Positions 39,493-47,246 of a stretch of 64,000 nucleotides of DNA are shown piece after piece. The stretch spans positions 1 to 64,000 of the forward strand of contig CANAAV010000009.1 in NCBI GenBank assembly GCA_947346365.1, read 5' to 3'. How positions within the stretch are numbered: the stretch's first letter is position 1; each line of letters starts with the position of its first letter. The notes under the pieces are model-generated. The model was not told the DNA's origin and did not search any database. It saw only the letters and a list, made by a program, of their open reading frames with translations. This stretch comes from an uncultured Flavonifractor sp. Lineage in GTDB: Bacteria; Bacillota; Clostridia; Oscillospirales; Oscillospiraceae. Made by a program: the position numbers and the translations under genes.

Positions 39493-42426
39493 TTACTTGC
39501 CCTGGCGCTTTTTATAGCTCTTAAAGACCAGGAATTCCAGCACAAGGATGACGGCCGCGGCGATGACGTCCACCACGATCAAGACGGTGCGCCAGATGGG
39601 GGTGGCAGTGGCCTTAGCAAAGTTTTCCTCGGTATAGGCGCGGCTGTTGACCGTGACATAGAGGATGTTGTGAGCGGCGTCGCGCATGGCCTTCTGGGCG
39701 CCGGGGGTCTCCCGGAAGCGGACGTTGTTGGTCTCGGTCTGGTACGCCACCAGCATCAGATCGGTGCCGTTGCGGATGGCCTGGTCGGCGCTCATATAGC
39801 CGTATACGCCGAAATAGTCGGTCTCCACAAAGCCCTGGAAGCCCCACTCGTCCCGCAAGACCGTTTTGCACAGGGAGGCCGAACCGCCGGCCCAGCGGTT
39901 GCCGATGTAGTTGAAGGAGGACATGACCGCCTCGCAGCCGGCGTCCTTCACGCACATCTCGAAGGGCTTGAGGTAGATTTCGCGGATGGCCTGCTCGCTC
40001 GACCAGGTGCAGATCATGTCACAGCGGTTACCCTCCTGGTCGTTGAGCGCGAAGTGCTTCATGTAGGAGTACACGCCGTGCTCCTTGGCCCCGGCCACCG
40101 CGTTGGCGGCGATGAAGCCGGAGAGGACGCCGTCCTCAGAGTAGTACTCAAAGTTGCGCCCGGCAAAGGCGGTGCGGTGGATGTTCATGGCGGGGGCATA
40201 CCAGCCGGAGGTGTTCATCTCATCGGCCATCTTGCCGATGCTGCTGCCGAACTCATGGGCCAGGTCCTTGCTCCAGGTGGCGGCGATCATTACGCCCGCG
40301 GGGAAGCCCACGGAGCCCACGCCGGTGAAATTGTTGTTGATGGAGGCGGGACCGTCGTTGTCGTTGGTGCGGACCTTGCCAATGGAATCCACAGAGTTGG
40401 TCTGATAGCCGCCCAGGGAGATCAGGGCGTTCATGTCGTCCAGGGTCATCTGGTCCAGCAGCAGGTCCCACTGGGGGTCGTCATAGCTCAGGCCCCGCAG
40501 ATCCTTGAGCTGGACACCGTTTTTCGCCCCGGTGGTAATGGGCGCGGCGTCTGGGTCCTCGTCGGCGGCAGTGGCCTCGGCGGTCAAATAGTTGGAGATG
40601 TTGTAGAAGCCCGCCTTATCCTCTGCGCTCATCGAGTAGTTGGCAGGAGCAGCGGTGGCCGCGGCATAGTTGGCGAACCCGTCGGTACGGGACAGGTAGG
40701 TAACCTCGCCCTCGGCGTACCCGAACTGGTTGACGGCGGGAACCTGGTCGCTCTCGCGCTTGTTGTTCTCATCATAAGTGATCGTGGAGAGAACCGTATA
40801 GCCCTGAGAGTCAAGCACGGTGTGGGAATCGCTGTTGATGCTGATGACATACTCGCCGCCCTCCAGCACGTAGCAGCCCGCGCCATGGGCGTCATAGGAC
40901 GCTAAGTCCTCTACGGGGAAGGAAATGGTAACAACCTCGGACGCGCCGGGCTCCAACAGGCCGGTCTTGGAAAACTCCACCAGATTGGCGCTGGCCTTCT
41001 CAATGCCGCCGTTGGTGTAGGGCGGGTTCACATAGACCTCTACCACGTCCTTGCCGGCCACAGAGCCGGTATTGGTGACGGTCACATCGAACGTAATGGT
41101 CCCATTGCTCTCGGAGATGGGACCCATCTCCTGCTCAAAGGTGGTATAGCTCAAGCCGTAGCCAAAGGGATACTGCACCACCTCGCCGTAGTCGATCAGG
41201 CCTTCCTGGGCGGCAGTCTCATAGAACTTGTAGCCCACGTAGATGCCCTCTACGTAGTTGACAAAGTTGGGAACCTCCGTGACCTCGCCGCCAAAGCTGG
41301 CGCCGTGATACTCAAACTCCTGCATATTGTCGTACAGGAAGCTGCCGAAGTTGTTCCACCAGGGAGTCTCTTTCATGTCATACACATAGGTGTCCGCCAG
41401 ATGCCCGGAAGGGTTGACCGCGCCGGCCACAATCTCGCCCAGGGCGGTAAAGCCCGCCTGACCGGTGCCGGGGCAGGCGACGAGGCCCTTGATCTGGGGA
41501 TACTCCTTCACCCAGCCCAGCTCGAAGGCATTGGCGCCGTTATAAACCACGATGACCTTGTCAAAGTTGGCGCACACCAGATCCACCATCTCCTCCTCCC
41601 GGTTGGACAGCTGGAGGAAGTGGTCGCCCGCATCCCAATCGTTCCCCTCGTTGAGGGAATCGTCATAGGTGCCGATGTAATAAGTGTTGCCCGCGCCGCT
41701 GCGCTGGGCGTAAGAGCCGTCGATTACGCTGAGCATATCGTTGGGCAGGTCGGCGCCCTCGCCGCCCACACGGGTAATGACGATCATGGCGGTATCAGAG
41801 AACGCCTTGGCATTGTTGATCAGCTCGTCGGTATACAGGCTCACGTTGGGCTCCGGCAGGGTCCAGTCCTGATTCCACATGCCCACCACCGGCCGGTCGG
41901 CCTTGTAATTCACATAGAACTGCTCCAGCTCGGTGTTGAGCTCCAACCCCGCGTCCGTCAGGCCCTGGAGCAGGGTGACGGTGGGATAGGCGTCGTTCAG
42001 CGCGCCGGAGCCGGTGCCGCCGTAGCAGGGATTGGTGGAGGCCCATCCGAACACGTTGAGCTTGCCGCCGCTGGACAGGGGCAGAATGCCGCCGTCATTT
42101 TCCAGCAGAACAATGCCCTCCTCCGCCATCTGGGTCACCAGCTGGGTGGCCTCCGCTGTAGTGGATTCGGTGAGATAAGAGGTTTCGCTGACCAGGTCCA
42201 GCATACTGGACATAGGCCCGGTGCAGATGAGGTTTGCCACAATGACCAGGGCCAAGAGGATCGCAATTCCCGCTTCACAGCGGACCAGAAATTTTTTGGC
42301 CCTGTCCATGTTCTTGCAGGCTACCATGGCCGCAATGGCCAGGACTGCGATAACCGCAAAAACAATCAGGTGCACTTTGATCTGGTCCAGTACTTTCAGA
42401 ACGTCATCCATGTTGATACTGAGCAT
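39493..42426 (-). CDS. Membrane-anchored, circularly permuted GH3 glycosidase
   Basis: The 977-residue protein has two N-terminal transmembrane helices (about 18-36 and 48-66) and one near the C-terminus (about 945-968). The GH3 domains are in reversed order: the alpha/beta sandwich (about 100-360, GIVLLENDGGILPLSSGG) and fibronectin-III-like domain (about 410-560) come first, the TIM barrel (about 640-910) last. GRNFEYYSEDG, KHFALNDQE and the nucleophile position GFVETDYFG (D870, TD instead of SD) are conserved. The catalytic part is expected outside the cell. ATG 42426 follows GAGGAGG. It lies directly downstream of the two-component genes on the same strand. Confidence 0.88.
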   Translation of the reverse strand: MLSINMDDVLKVLDQIKVHLIVFAVIAVLAIAAMVACKNMDRAKKFLVRCEAGIAILLALVIVANLICTGPMSSMLDLVSETSYLTESTTAEATQLVTQMAEEGIVLLENDGGILPLSSGGKLNVFGWASTNPCYGGTGSGALNDAYPTVTLLQGLTDAGLELNTELEQFYVNYKADRPVVGMWNQDWTLPEPNVSLYTDELINNAKAFSDTAMIVITRVGGEGADLPNDMLSVIDGSYAQRSGAGNTYYIGTYDDSLNEGNDWDAGDHFLQLSNREEEMVDLVCANFDKVIVVYNGANAFELGWVKEYPQIKGLVACPGTGQAGFTALGEIVAGAVNPSGHLADTYVYDMKETPWWNNFGSFLYDNMQEFEYHGASFGGEVTEVPNFVNYVEGIYVGYKFYETAAQEGLIDYGEVVQYPFGYGLSYTTFEQEMGPISESNGTITFDVTVTNTGSVAGKDVVEVYVNPPYTNGGIEKASANLVEFSKTGLLEPGASEVVTISFPVEDLASYDAHGAGCYVLEGGEYVISINSDSHTVLDSQGYTVLSTITYDENNKRESDQVPAVNQFGYAEGEVTYLSRTDGFANYAAATAAPANYSMSAEDKAGFYNISNYLTAEATAADEDPDAAPITTGAKNGVQLKDLRGLSYDDPQWDLLLDQMTLDDMNALISLGGYQTNSVDSIGKVRTNDNDGPASINNNFTGVGSVGFPAGVMIAATWSKDLAHEFGSSIGKMADEMNTSGWYAPAMNIHRTAFAGRNFEYYSEDGVLSGFIAANAVAGAKEHGVYSYMKHFALNDQEGNRCDMICTWSSEQAIREIYLKPFEMCVKDAGCEAVMSSFNYIGNRWAGGSASLCKTVLRDEWGFQGFVETDYFGVYGYMSADQAIRNGTDLMLVAYQTETNNVRFRETPGAQKAMRDAAHNILYVTVNSRAYTEENFAKATATPIWRTVLIVVDVIAAAVILVLEFLVFKSYKKRQGK

Positions 42427-42529
42427 GTTGTTTCCTCCTCTTTTATTTCATTGAGAGACAGCCTTTTGCACAAGAGCGGGCTGGATGACTGCCCGGTTTC
42501 CTGTGCGATTTACAGTACGGGTTATAACA

Positions 42530-42556
42530 TAAAAAAGAGGGGCTGTGGGCCCCTCT
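42530..42556 (-). terminator. Terminator of the two-component operon
   Basis: Stem GAGGGGC/GCCCCTC (42537-42543 with 42549-42555), followed on the minus strand by six T. It separates the kinase gene from the permuted GH3 gene, so the latter should have its own promoter; I could not place one convincingly. Confidence 0.78.
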
Positions 42557-42632
42557 TCGTAAATTGACATTCTTTATTCGAATTTTGTTGTGGCTTTTGA
42601 CGTTTTATCAAGAAAATAGGTCCTGTTTTTAT

Positions 42633-43955
42633 CTATTTTGACGAACCGCTATTTGGAATAGGAATTAATATCTGGAGGACAAACCATTGCTTTTCCATCC
42701 GGGCTGTCATGCTTCCCCCATATTTTTTTGTAACAAAACGGATGCTTTTCAGCCCATAACCGTGATAATTTTGATCCGCCTTGGTGGTAATGGGCAAGTC
42801 CCCTGAGAATTGCGGGCTCCCTTCGCAGTAGTTCTCACAGCGGATGAGGGCGAAGCTGCGCTGGGCGGACACGGTTACGTGAATGAGCCGCTTTTCCGGC
42901 ACGGAGATCTGCTGCACGCACTCAATGGCGTTGTCCAGGGCGTTGCCGAAAATGGCGCTGAGATCCATGGGCTTGATAAACTCCAGCAGCGCCCCGTCCG
43001 CTACGCAGGTAAGGGCGATATGGCGCCGGGCACAGTAGAGGCTTTTGCTGGTGAGAATCGTGTCTAAAATCTGGTTGCCGGTCTTGTTCTGGGCCTCATA
43101 GGCGCGGATTTCCTCCTCCATCTGGTCCAGAAAGGCCGCCCGCCTGGCGGAGTCCGGCTCCGCCCGAAGCACCATAATCTGGTGCTTCATATCGTGGTAT
43201 TTGCGGTTGATGAGCTCTACGCTCTCCTTGGAGAGCTGATACTGCTGGTACTGCAGGCGCAGGGCGTTCTGCACAGCCTCCAGCTCCCGGCTGACCCGAA
43301 GGCTGCGGCACTGGACATGATGGGCATATAGAATGGCCAGGCCGCCTAAGTCCATAATAGTGCGGATATTGTAGATATCTGCGCTGTATTGCCCGCTAAA
43401 GGGCGTCTGGATGGACAAAAAGCTCAAATTGCTGGCAGAAAACACCGCAATGCCAATGATGACTGCCGAGCCCACCTCCCCGGCGGTGAGGTCCAGGGCT
43501 CCGCCGCCTGAGGCAAAGTGCCGCAGCAGATAGCTCATCAGGAAAAAGCAGGGCAGGTAGACCGCCAGCAGCAGCCCCAGGGCCAAAAAGAGAGAAGGGC
43601 GGCGCTCCAGCAGGAGAAAGCAGTGCAGCTGCCACTCCAGAGAGGCGGCGAATTCGGCCAGCACAAAGGCCTGAACACAGTAATAAGCCGCGTCCCGCCA
43701 CCCCACCCGGCAGCAGCTGCCCACCAGCAAAAACATCAAAGCCACCGCCACCGCCATGCAGGGGATCCACCAGACGAGAGGCAGCTTCCCGGTGGCCGCC
43801 AAAAAGACGGCCAGAGCTGCCAGCATCCCGCCGGACTCAAGCCAAAGCTGCCAGCCGTGCAGGCGCCGGTCCAAAAAACGAACATACACCATGCAGGCAC
43901 CCCACTCCGCCAGCGCGGTGTAAAGGCGCGGGATGTCCGGAAGCGCGCCGCTCAT
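42633..43955 (-). CDS. GHKL sensor histidine kinase (AgrC-like)
   Basis: The 440-residue kinase has about six transmembrane helices in the first 200 residues, a coiled dimerisation helix, the phospho-acceptor motif YHDMKHQIM (about residue 250) and a GHKL ATPase with GNALDNAIEC (N-box) and GYGLKSIRFV. This is the AgrC/ComD class that senses peptides through the membrane. Its start overlaps the regulator stop in ATGA. No AgrB-type processing gene is nearby. The ligand is unknown; the divergent 26-residue peptide gene is a candidate. Confidence 0.9.
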   Translation of the reverse strand: MSGALPDIPRLYTALAEWGACMVYVRFLDRRLHGWQLWLESGGMLAALAVFLAATGKLPLVWWIPCMAVAVALMFLLVGSCCRVGWRDAAYYCVQAFVLAEFAASLEWQLHCFLLLERRPSLFLALGLLLAVYLPCFFLMSYLLRHFASGGGALDLTAGEVGSAVIIGIAVFSASNLSFLSIQTPFSGQYSADIYNIRTIMDLGGLAILYAHHVQCRSLRVSRELEAVQNALRLQYQQYQLSKESVELINRKYHDMKHQIMVLRAEPDSARRAAFLDQMEEEIRAYEAQNKTGNQILDTILTSKSLYCARRHIALTCVADGALLEFIKPMDLSAIFGNALDNAIECVQQISVPEKRLIHVTVSAQRSFALIRCENYCEGSPQFSGDLPITTKADQNYHGYGLKSIRFVTKKYGGSMTARMEKQWFVLQILIPIPNSGSSK

Positions 43956-44662
43956 TTCAGCACCTGACCCATGTAGTCGCTCAACGCCTCCATAAAGGCC
44001 GCCTTCCGGGGACGGCTGAGCTTCAGGCTCTCCCCCCGCACCACGGCGCAGCCGTCCTGCACTGCGTCTACATGCTCCAGGTTAATCAAATAGCTGTTAT
44101 TCCCCCGGAAAAAGGGCAGATTGCTCAGGCGGCTCTCCGTCTCCCGCATGGTCAGTCCGGCGGTAAAATTCCCCACAGCTGTGTGGAAGGTCAGCTCATG
44201 GTCCCGGCTCTCCACATAGTAGATCTGGGACGCCTCCAGCTTTCGCGCCCCGCCCTTTACCGGTACGGTCAAATACCGGGCCACCCGCCGCTTCATGCGG
44301 GCAACCGCCCGTTCCAGGCGCTGGGCAAACGCAAAATAGCTCACCGGCTTGAGCAGGTAGTCCAGGGCGTCTACGGAATACCCCTGAATGGCGTATTGGG
44401 CCATATTGGTGATGAAGATGATGACCACCTCGCAGTCCACCTTACGGATCTCCCTGGCGGCGGTCATGCCGTCCATAAAGCGCATCTCCACATCCATGAG
44501 AATCACATCGAACCTGGGACGGTAGCCCTCGGCGATTTCGTCGCCGTCGGTAAATACCGCCACATCTACGGCCTCCCCGCTCTCCCGGCGGTACTGTTCC
44601 AAATAGGTTTGCAGCTGCCGGATGTAATCCTGATCGTCCTCTACAATGGCAATGCGGATCAT
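43952..44662 (-). CDS. LytTR response regulator (AgrA-like)
   Basis: The 236-residue regulator has a receiver domain (VEDD acidic pocket, phospho-Asp in ILMDVEM at about residue 56, LLKPV lysine) and a LytTR DNA-binding domain from about 130 (YLTVPVKGGARKL, YYVESRDHELTFHT, FFRGNNSYLINLEHV). It pairs with the overlapping kinase gene. ATG 44662 follows AAAAGGGGA. The usual targets of such regulators are imperfect direct repeats; the divergent intergenic region upstream has repeated GTAAAA/TTTTAC words. Confidence 0.93.
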   Translation of the reverse strand: MIRIAIVEDDQDYIRQLQTYLEQYRRESGEAVDVAVFTDGDEIAEGYRPRFDVILMDVEMRFMDGMTAAREIRKVDCEVVIIFITNMAQYAIQGYSVDALDYLLKPVSYFAFAQRLERAVARMKRRVARYLTVPVKGGARKLEASQIYYVESRDHELTFHTAVGNFTAGLTMRETESRLSNLPFFRGNNSYLINLEHVDAVQDGCAVVRGESLKLSRPRKAAFMEALSDYMGQVLK

Positions 44663-44723
44663 CCTGATTTCCCCTTTTCTGCATAGTTTGGGACAGACTA
44701 TGGATTGGAAGCCAGTTTTGTTT

Positions 44724-44752
44724 ATTTTATCACTGGAAGCAGATTACTTCAA
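44724..44752 (-). promoter_or_regulatory. Promoter of the two-component operon
   Basis: On the minus strand TTGAAG (44747-44752) and TAAAAT (44724-44729) are separated by 17 bp, about 60 bp upstream of the regulator start. Confidence 0.6.
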
Positions 44753-44754
44753 CC

Positions 44755-44825
44755 CCTTATTTTACCGTTTTGTCGTTACCGCCTGTTAATATATGTAAAA
44801 TTTTAAGGTAAAATTATACAAAACA
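44755..44825. promoter_or_regulatory. AT-rich repeat-word region between divergent promoters
   Basis: This stretch between the two divergent promoters contains GTAAAATT twice, 13 bp apart (near 44795 and 44808), and the inverted word TTTTAC near 44760. It is a plausible regulator-binding region for the LytTR protein, but the spacing does not match the classical 21-22 bp repeat, so the assignment is tentative. Confidence 0.35.
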
Positions 44826-44846
44826 GCAAAAGAGATGCTTTTCCAC

Positions 44847-44875
44847 TTGACTTTCTTAGGGCGTATCTCTATAAT
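44847..44875 (+). promoter_or_regulatory. Near-consensus promoter of the small peptide unit
   Basis: TTGACT (44847-44852), 17-bp spacer, TATAAT (44870-44875): one of the best promoters in the window. The leader to ATG 44907 is about 25 nt. Confidence 0.8.
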
Positions 44876-44906
44876 AAGACTATCAAAATAGTAGGAGGTG
44901 ATAAAG

Positions 44907-44987
44907 ATGATCTTCTGCAAGGCAAACGAACACGATGTGGACGACATGATCTATGAGAGCACCCATACCGTTCCCAGCGAGCGGTAA
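44907..44987 (+). CDS. Candidate 26-residue peptide gene divergent from the AgrA/C-like system
   Basis: AGGAGGTGATAAAG places a perfect Shine-Dalgarno before ATG 44907. The 26-codon ORF begins MIFCKANEHD, ends THTVPSER, contains one Cys (position 4) and five acidic residues, and lacks a signal sequence or the AgrD cyclic-lactone pattern. Promoter, RBS, stop codon and terminator form a complete unit of about 170 nt facing away from the two-component genes. It could be a signal, a small regulator or merely a translated small RNA. I recognise no homologue. Confidence 0.5.
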   Translation: MIFCKANEHDVDDMIYESTHTVPSER

Positions 44988-45013
44988 ACGGCATCTCCAG
45001 ACCAGAAAAGAAG

Positions 45014-45046
45014 CCCACACCGTGAGGTGTGGATTTTTTGTTTTTA
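45014..45046 (+). terminator. Terminator of the small peptide unit
   Basis: Stem CCACACC/GGTGTGG (45014-45020 with 45025-45031), loop GTGA, followed by ATTTTTTGTTTTT. Confidence 0.85.
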
Positions 45047-45179
45047 TAAATACACGGCGGGCGCCGTGCACAACCCAGCCGCCCGCGAATGGACATCCCG
45101 CCTCATAGGTAAGCAAGGCTGCCGGAGCGGCGCGTAGCGCGCTGCCGGCAGCCTTGTCTTTTCCCCCCGGGCCGGACGG

Positions 45180-45452
45180 CTACAGGAGGAAAAGTCCCAC
45201 GCACCATGCGGCGCTGGCCAGCAGCGCCCCCAGGGCAATCCAGACCGGAGCGGGCAGAGGATTTTTGCGGGGAGACAAGCGGGCGTTGCGGCGAATATAG
45301 CCGTCTGCCACCCGGCGGGCCTCCTGAACCACCGCGTCCGCCGAAACGCCTTTGCCAAAGGCGTCTTCTCTGACAATAAAGATCGCCTGTTCAAACAAGC
45401 GCGGATCGGGGGAGCGAACCACGATCACCTGCCGGGACACACCCTGTACCAT
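45180..45452 (-). CDS. Small single-pass membrane protein
   Basis: The 90-residue protein has a soluble N-terminal part (QVIVVRSPDPRLFEQAIFIV) and one C-terminal transmembrane helix (about 69-89). It is a tail-anchored type conserved, as far as I recall, in related clostridia, with no assigned function. ATG 45452 is preceded by a GGAAAGGAAG-type RBS. It stands alone between the peptide-unit terminator and repeat copy 3. Confidence 0.65.
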   Translation of the reverse strand: MVQGVSRQVIVVRSPDPRLFEQAIFIVREDAFGKGVSADAVVQEARRVADGYIRRNARLSPRKNPLPAPVWIALGALLASAAWCVGLFLL

Positions 45453-45518
45453 ATACCGCCACTTCCTTTCCTATTTCCTCCAGTATAACCCGGCGAAAGA
45501 CCGCTCAAACCGGATGAA

Positions 45519-45677
45519 GCCTTGTTTGAAAAATGGAAATATGACCGGCAGCAGAGGATTTTCACCTTTGACAAACGATTTTTTTAGCAGGCATACCGGC
45601 GTATGGCAAGGAAAAATCGTTTGTCCAGACGGGAAACGACTTGCTGTTTGGGCGTTTTTACAATTTCAAGCAGACTT
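45519..45677. repeat. MITE-like palindromic element, copy 3 (diverged)
   Basis: It starts GCCTTGTTTGAAAAATGG like copy 1 and shares the internal AAGGAAAAATC...TCCAGACGG segment, but the right end (CAATTTCAAGCAGAC) is decayed and the middle differs. Length is again about 159 bp. It lies in the 328-bp gap between the small membrane protein and sleB; the remainder of that gap shows no other clear feature. Confidence 0.65.
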
Positions 45678-45780
45678 TAGGAAAGCATTTCCGCTCATAA
45701 GCGGAGCCTGCGCTTCGTAGAATAGATTCCATAGGACAAACTGCGGCGGAAGCGCCGCGGCAGAGGAGGAAACGAGGAGC

Positions 45781-46452
45781 ATGGGAGAGCGCAGGCGGCT
45801 GATTCGGAGACTGGCGCTGCTTTTCGCGGTGAATATTCTGCTCATCACCCTGGCCCAGACGGCGCAGGCGGCCACCTGGCGGCTGGGGTCCACGGGGAGC
45901 CAGGTGCGCACCATCCAGACAAAGCTGAAAAACTGGGGCTACTACTCCGGCGAGGTGGACGGCATCTATGGCACGCAGACCCAGCGGGCGGTGGAGTACT
46001 TCCAGAGGAAAAACGGCCTGAGCGCCGATGGCGTGGCGGGCCCCGCGACCCTGAAGGCTCTGGGGATGCAGTCCGGCTCCGGCGCAGCGGCGGCCAGTCA
46101 AGCGGACAGCGTAGCTCTGCTGGCGCGGGTGATCTCCGCCGAAGCACGGGGAGAGCCTTACAGCGGTCAAGTGGCGGTAGGAGCGGTCATTCTCAACCGG
46201 GTAGAGCACCCCTCCTTCCCCAGCACCATCGCGGGAGTCGTTTACCAGCCGGGGGCCTTTACCTGTATGGTAGACGGGCAGATCGACCAACCGGTTGCGC
46301 AGTCCTCCGTCCGGGCGGCGCAGGACGCCCTCAACGGCGCGGACCCCAGCGGCGGGGCAATCTACTATTTCAATCCCTCTACCGCCACCAGCGCGTGGAT
46401 TTGGAGCCGCCCGCTGATTAAAACCATTGGAAAGCACCGGTTCTGCGCATAA
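45781..46452 (+). CDS. sleB: Spore cortex-lytic enzyme SleB-like hydrolase
   Basis: The 223-residue protein has a signal peptide (about 8-30), a PG_binding_1 domain (about 32-95, RLGSTGSQVRTIQTKLKNWG) and a Hydrolase_2 lytic transglycosylase domain (about 105-223) with ISAEARGEPYSGQVAVGAVILNRV (read in parts); the glutamate of AEARGE is the likely catalytic acid. SleB degrades muramic-lactam cortex during germination. Length (about 220-300 in the family) fits. It needs YpeB in Bacillus, which is not adjacent here. Confidence 0.9.
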   Translation: MGERRRLIRRLALLFAVNILLITLAQTAQAATWRLGSTGSQVRTIQTKLKNWGYYSGEVDGIYGTQTQRAVEYFQRKNGLSADGVAGPATLKALGMQSGSGAAAASQADSVALLARVISAEARGEPYSGQVAVGAVILNRVEHPSFPSTIAGVVYQPGAFTCMVDGQIDQPVAQSSVRAAQDALNGADPSGGAIYYFNPSTATSAWIWSRPLIKTIGKHRFCA

Positions 46453-46488
46453 AAACAGCCCCGCGGCGTGACTGGCGCCGCGGGGCTG
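46452..46488. terminator. Terminator between convergent sleB and DUF3783 gene
   Basis: A 13-bp perfect stem CAGCCCCGCGGCG (46456-46468 with 46476-46488) carries a five-T run on the minus-strand side, so it best serves the DUF3783 gene. Confidence 0.72.
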
Positions 46489-46563
46489 AAACCGTTACAT
46501 GGCACGTGCCGCAAAGGACCCCTGCGGGCAGCTTTCCCTGCGCCTTCCGGGCAGGGGAGCAAG

Positions 46564-46962
46564 TCAGTCCTGCTGGGCGGCGTGGGCGCTGCCGCCCTGC
46601 TGAATCGCCTGCCGCTCCCGGAGCAGCTCGGCGCGCAGGGCGGCGGAATTCCAGTTCCGGTTGGTCTGCGTGAGCACGGCTTTCAGAGCCACCGGTGGAA
46701 TGTGGCTGCGGCGGAAGCCCTGTAGAAAACGATCCACCTGCGGACCGGTGAAGTTCGCCATCAGCAGCAGCTCGTCGTCGAAATCCGGAACCTCTCCAGA
46801 GACCGGAGCACCTGCCGCCCCCTCTATCAGGGCGGACAGGGGCAGGCCGTACTCCTGCTTGGCGACCAGGCGGGTGCGGATCTTGAGGGGCAGGCACATC
46901 CGGCGGATTTTTGCGCCCTTGGGCGTATCCAGATTGTACAGCAAAACCAGTGGTGCGGACAT
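46564..46962 (-). CDS. DUF3783 protein
   Basis: The 132-residue protein contains the DUF3783 core (DDELLLMANFTGPQVDRFLQGF) and a helical C-terminus with NWNSAALRAELLRERQ. The function is unknown. ATG 46962 is chosen because AAGGAG is 9 nt upstream; ATG 46971 abuts the RBS. It is divergent from spo0A across a 284-bp gap that holds the 0A-like boxes and the spo0A promoter. Confidence 0.8.
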   Translation of the reverse strand: MSAPLVLLYNLDTPKGAKIRRMCLPLKIRTRLVAKQEYGLPLSALIEGAAGAPVSGEVPDFDDELLLMANFTGPQVDRFLQGFRRSHIPPVALKAVLTQTNRNWNSAALRAELLRERQAIQQGGSAHAAQQD

Positions 46963-47093
46963 AGCGGTCATCTCCTTTTTACCGCTTATTTTACCCATTT
47001 GCGCCCGGCCCGTCAATATCCAACCCTCCAGCGCCGCTTCCGGTCTGCCGCCAAAGGATGAAAATGCTCAAAAAGTGCGGAATTTTAGCGAAA

Positions 47094-47110
47094 AGTCGAA
47101 ATAAGTCGAA
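47094..47110. promoter_or_regulatory. Two tandem Spo0A-box-like sites
   Basis: AGTCGAA occurs at 47094-47100 and 47104-47110, each one mismatch from the 0A box TGTCGAA and exactly 10 bp apart. They lie 32 bp upstream of the putative spo0A -35, consistent with autoregulation. Confidence 0.6.
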
Positions 47111-47141
47111 CGATAATATCCAATAAATTCCATTAAAGTCC

Positions 47142-47170
47142 TTGCGTTCGCTGTCTGATTATGCTAAATT
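47142..47170 (+). promoter_or_regulatory. Candidate spo0A promoter
   Basis: TTGCGT (47142-47147), 17-bp spacer, TAAATT (47165-47170). A sigma-H promoter was looked for but the best match had too long a spacer. Confidence 0.5.
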
Positions 47171-47246
47171 ATAGTTCGCCGGTAGAAACGCCTTGGCCAG
47201 GCGGAGTGATCGAGGGCAGCGTGAAGGCTGCTGGGAAGGGAGCTTT

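Noticed and set aside
44755..44825. Classical AgrA-type direct repeats
   Set aside because: No pair of ACAGTTAAG-like words 21-22 bp apart was found; the repeated GTAAAATT words are spaced 13 bp. Only a tentative binding region is reported.
44907..44987. Calling the small peptide an AgrD-type cyclic autoinducer precursor
   Set aside because: No AgrB processing gene is nearby, and the amphipathic leader and acidic tail typical of AgrD are absent. It is kept only as an unassigned peptide.
47053..47083. Sigma-H promoter upstream of spo0A (AAAGGATGA...GAAT)
   Set aside because: The spacer of about 15 bp is longer than the 11-13 bp required, and the -35 has a mismatch.
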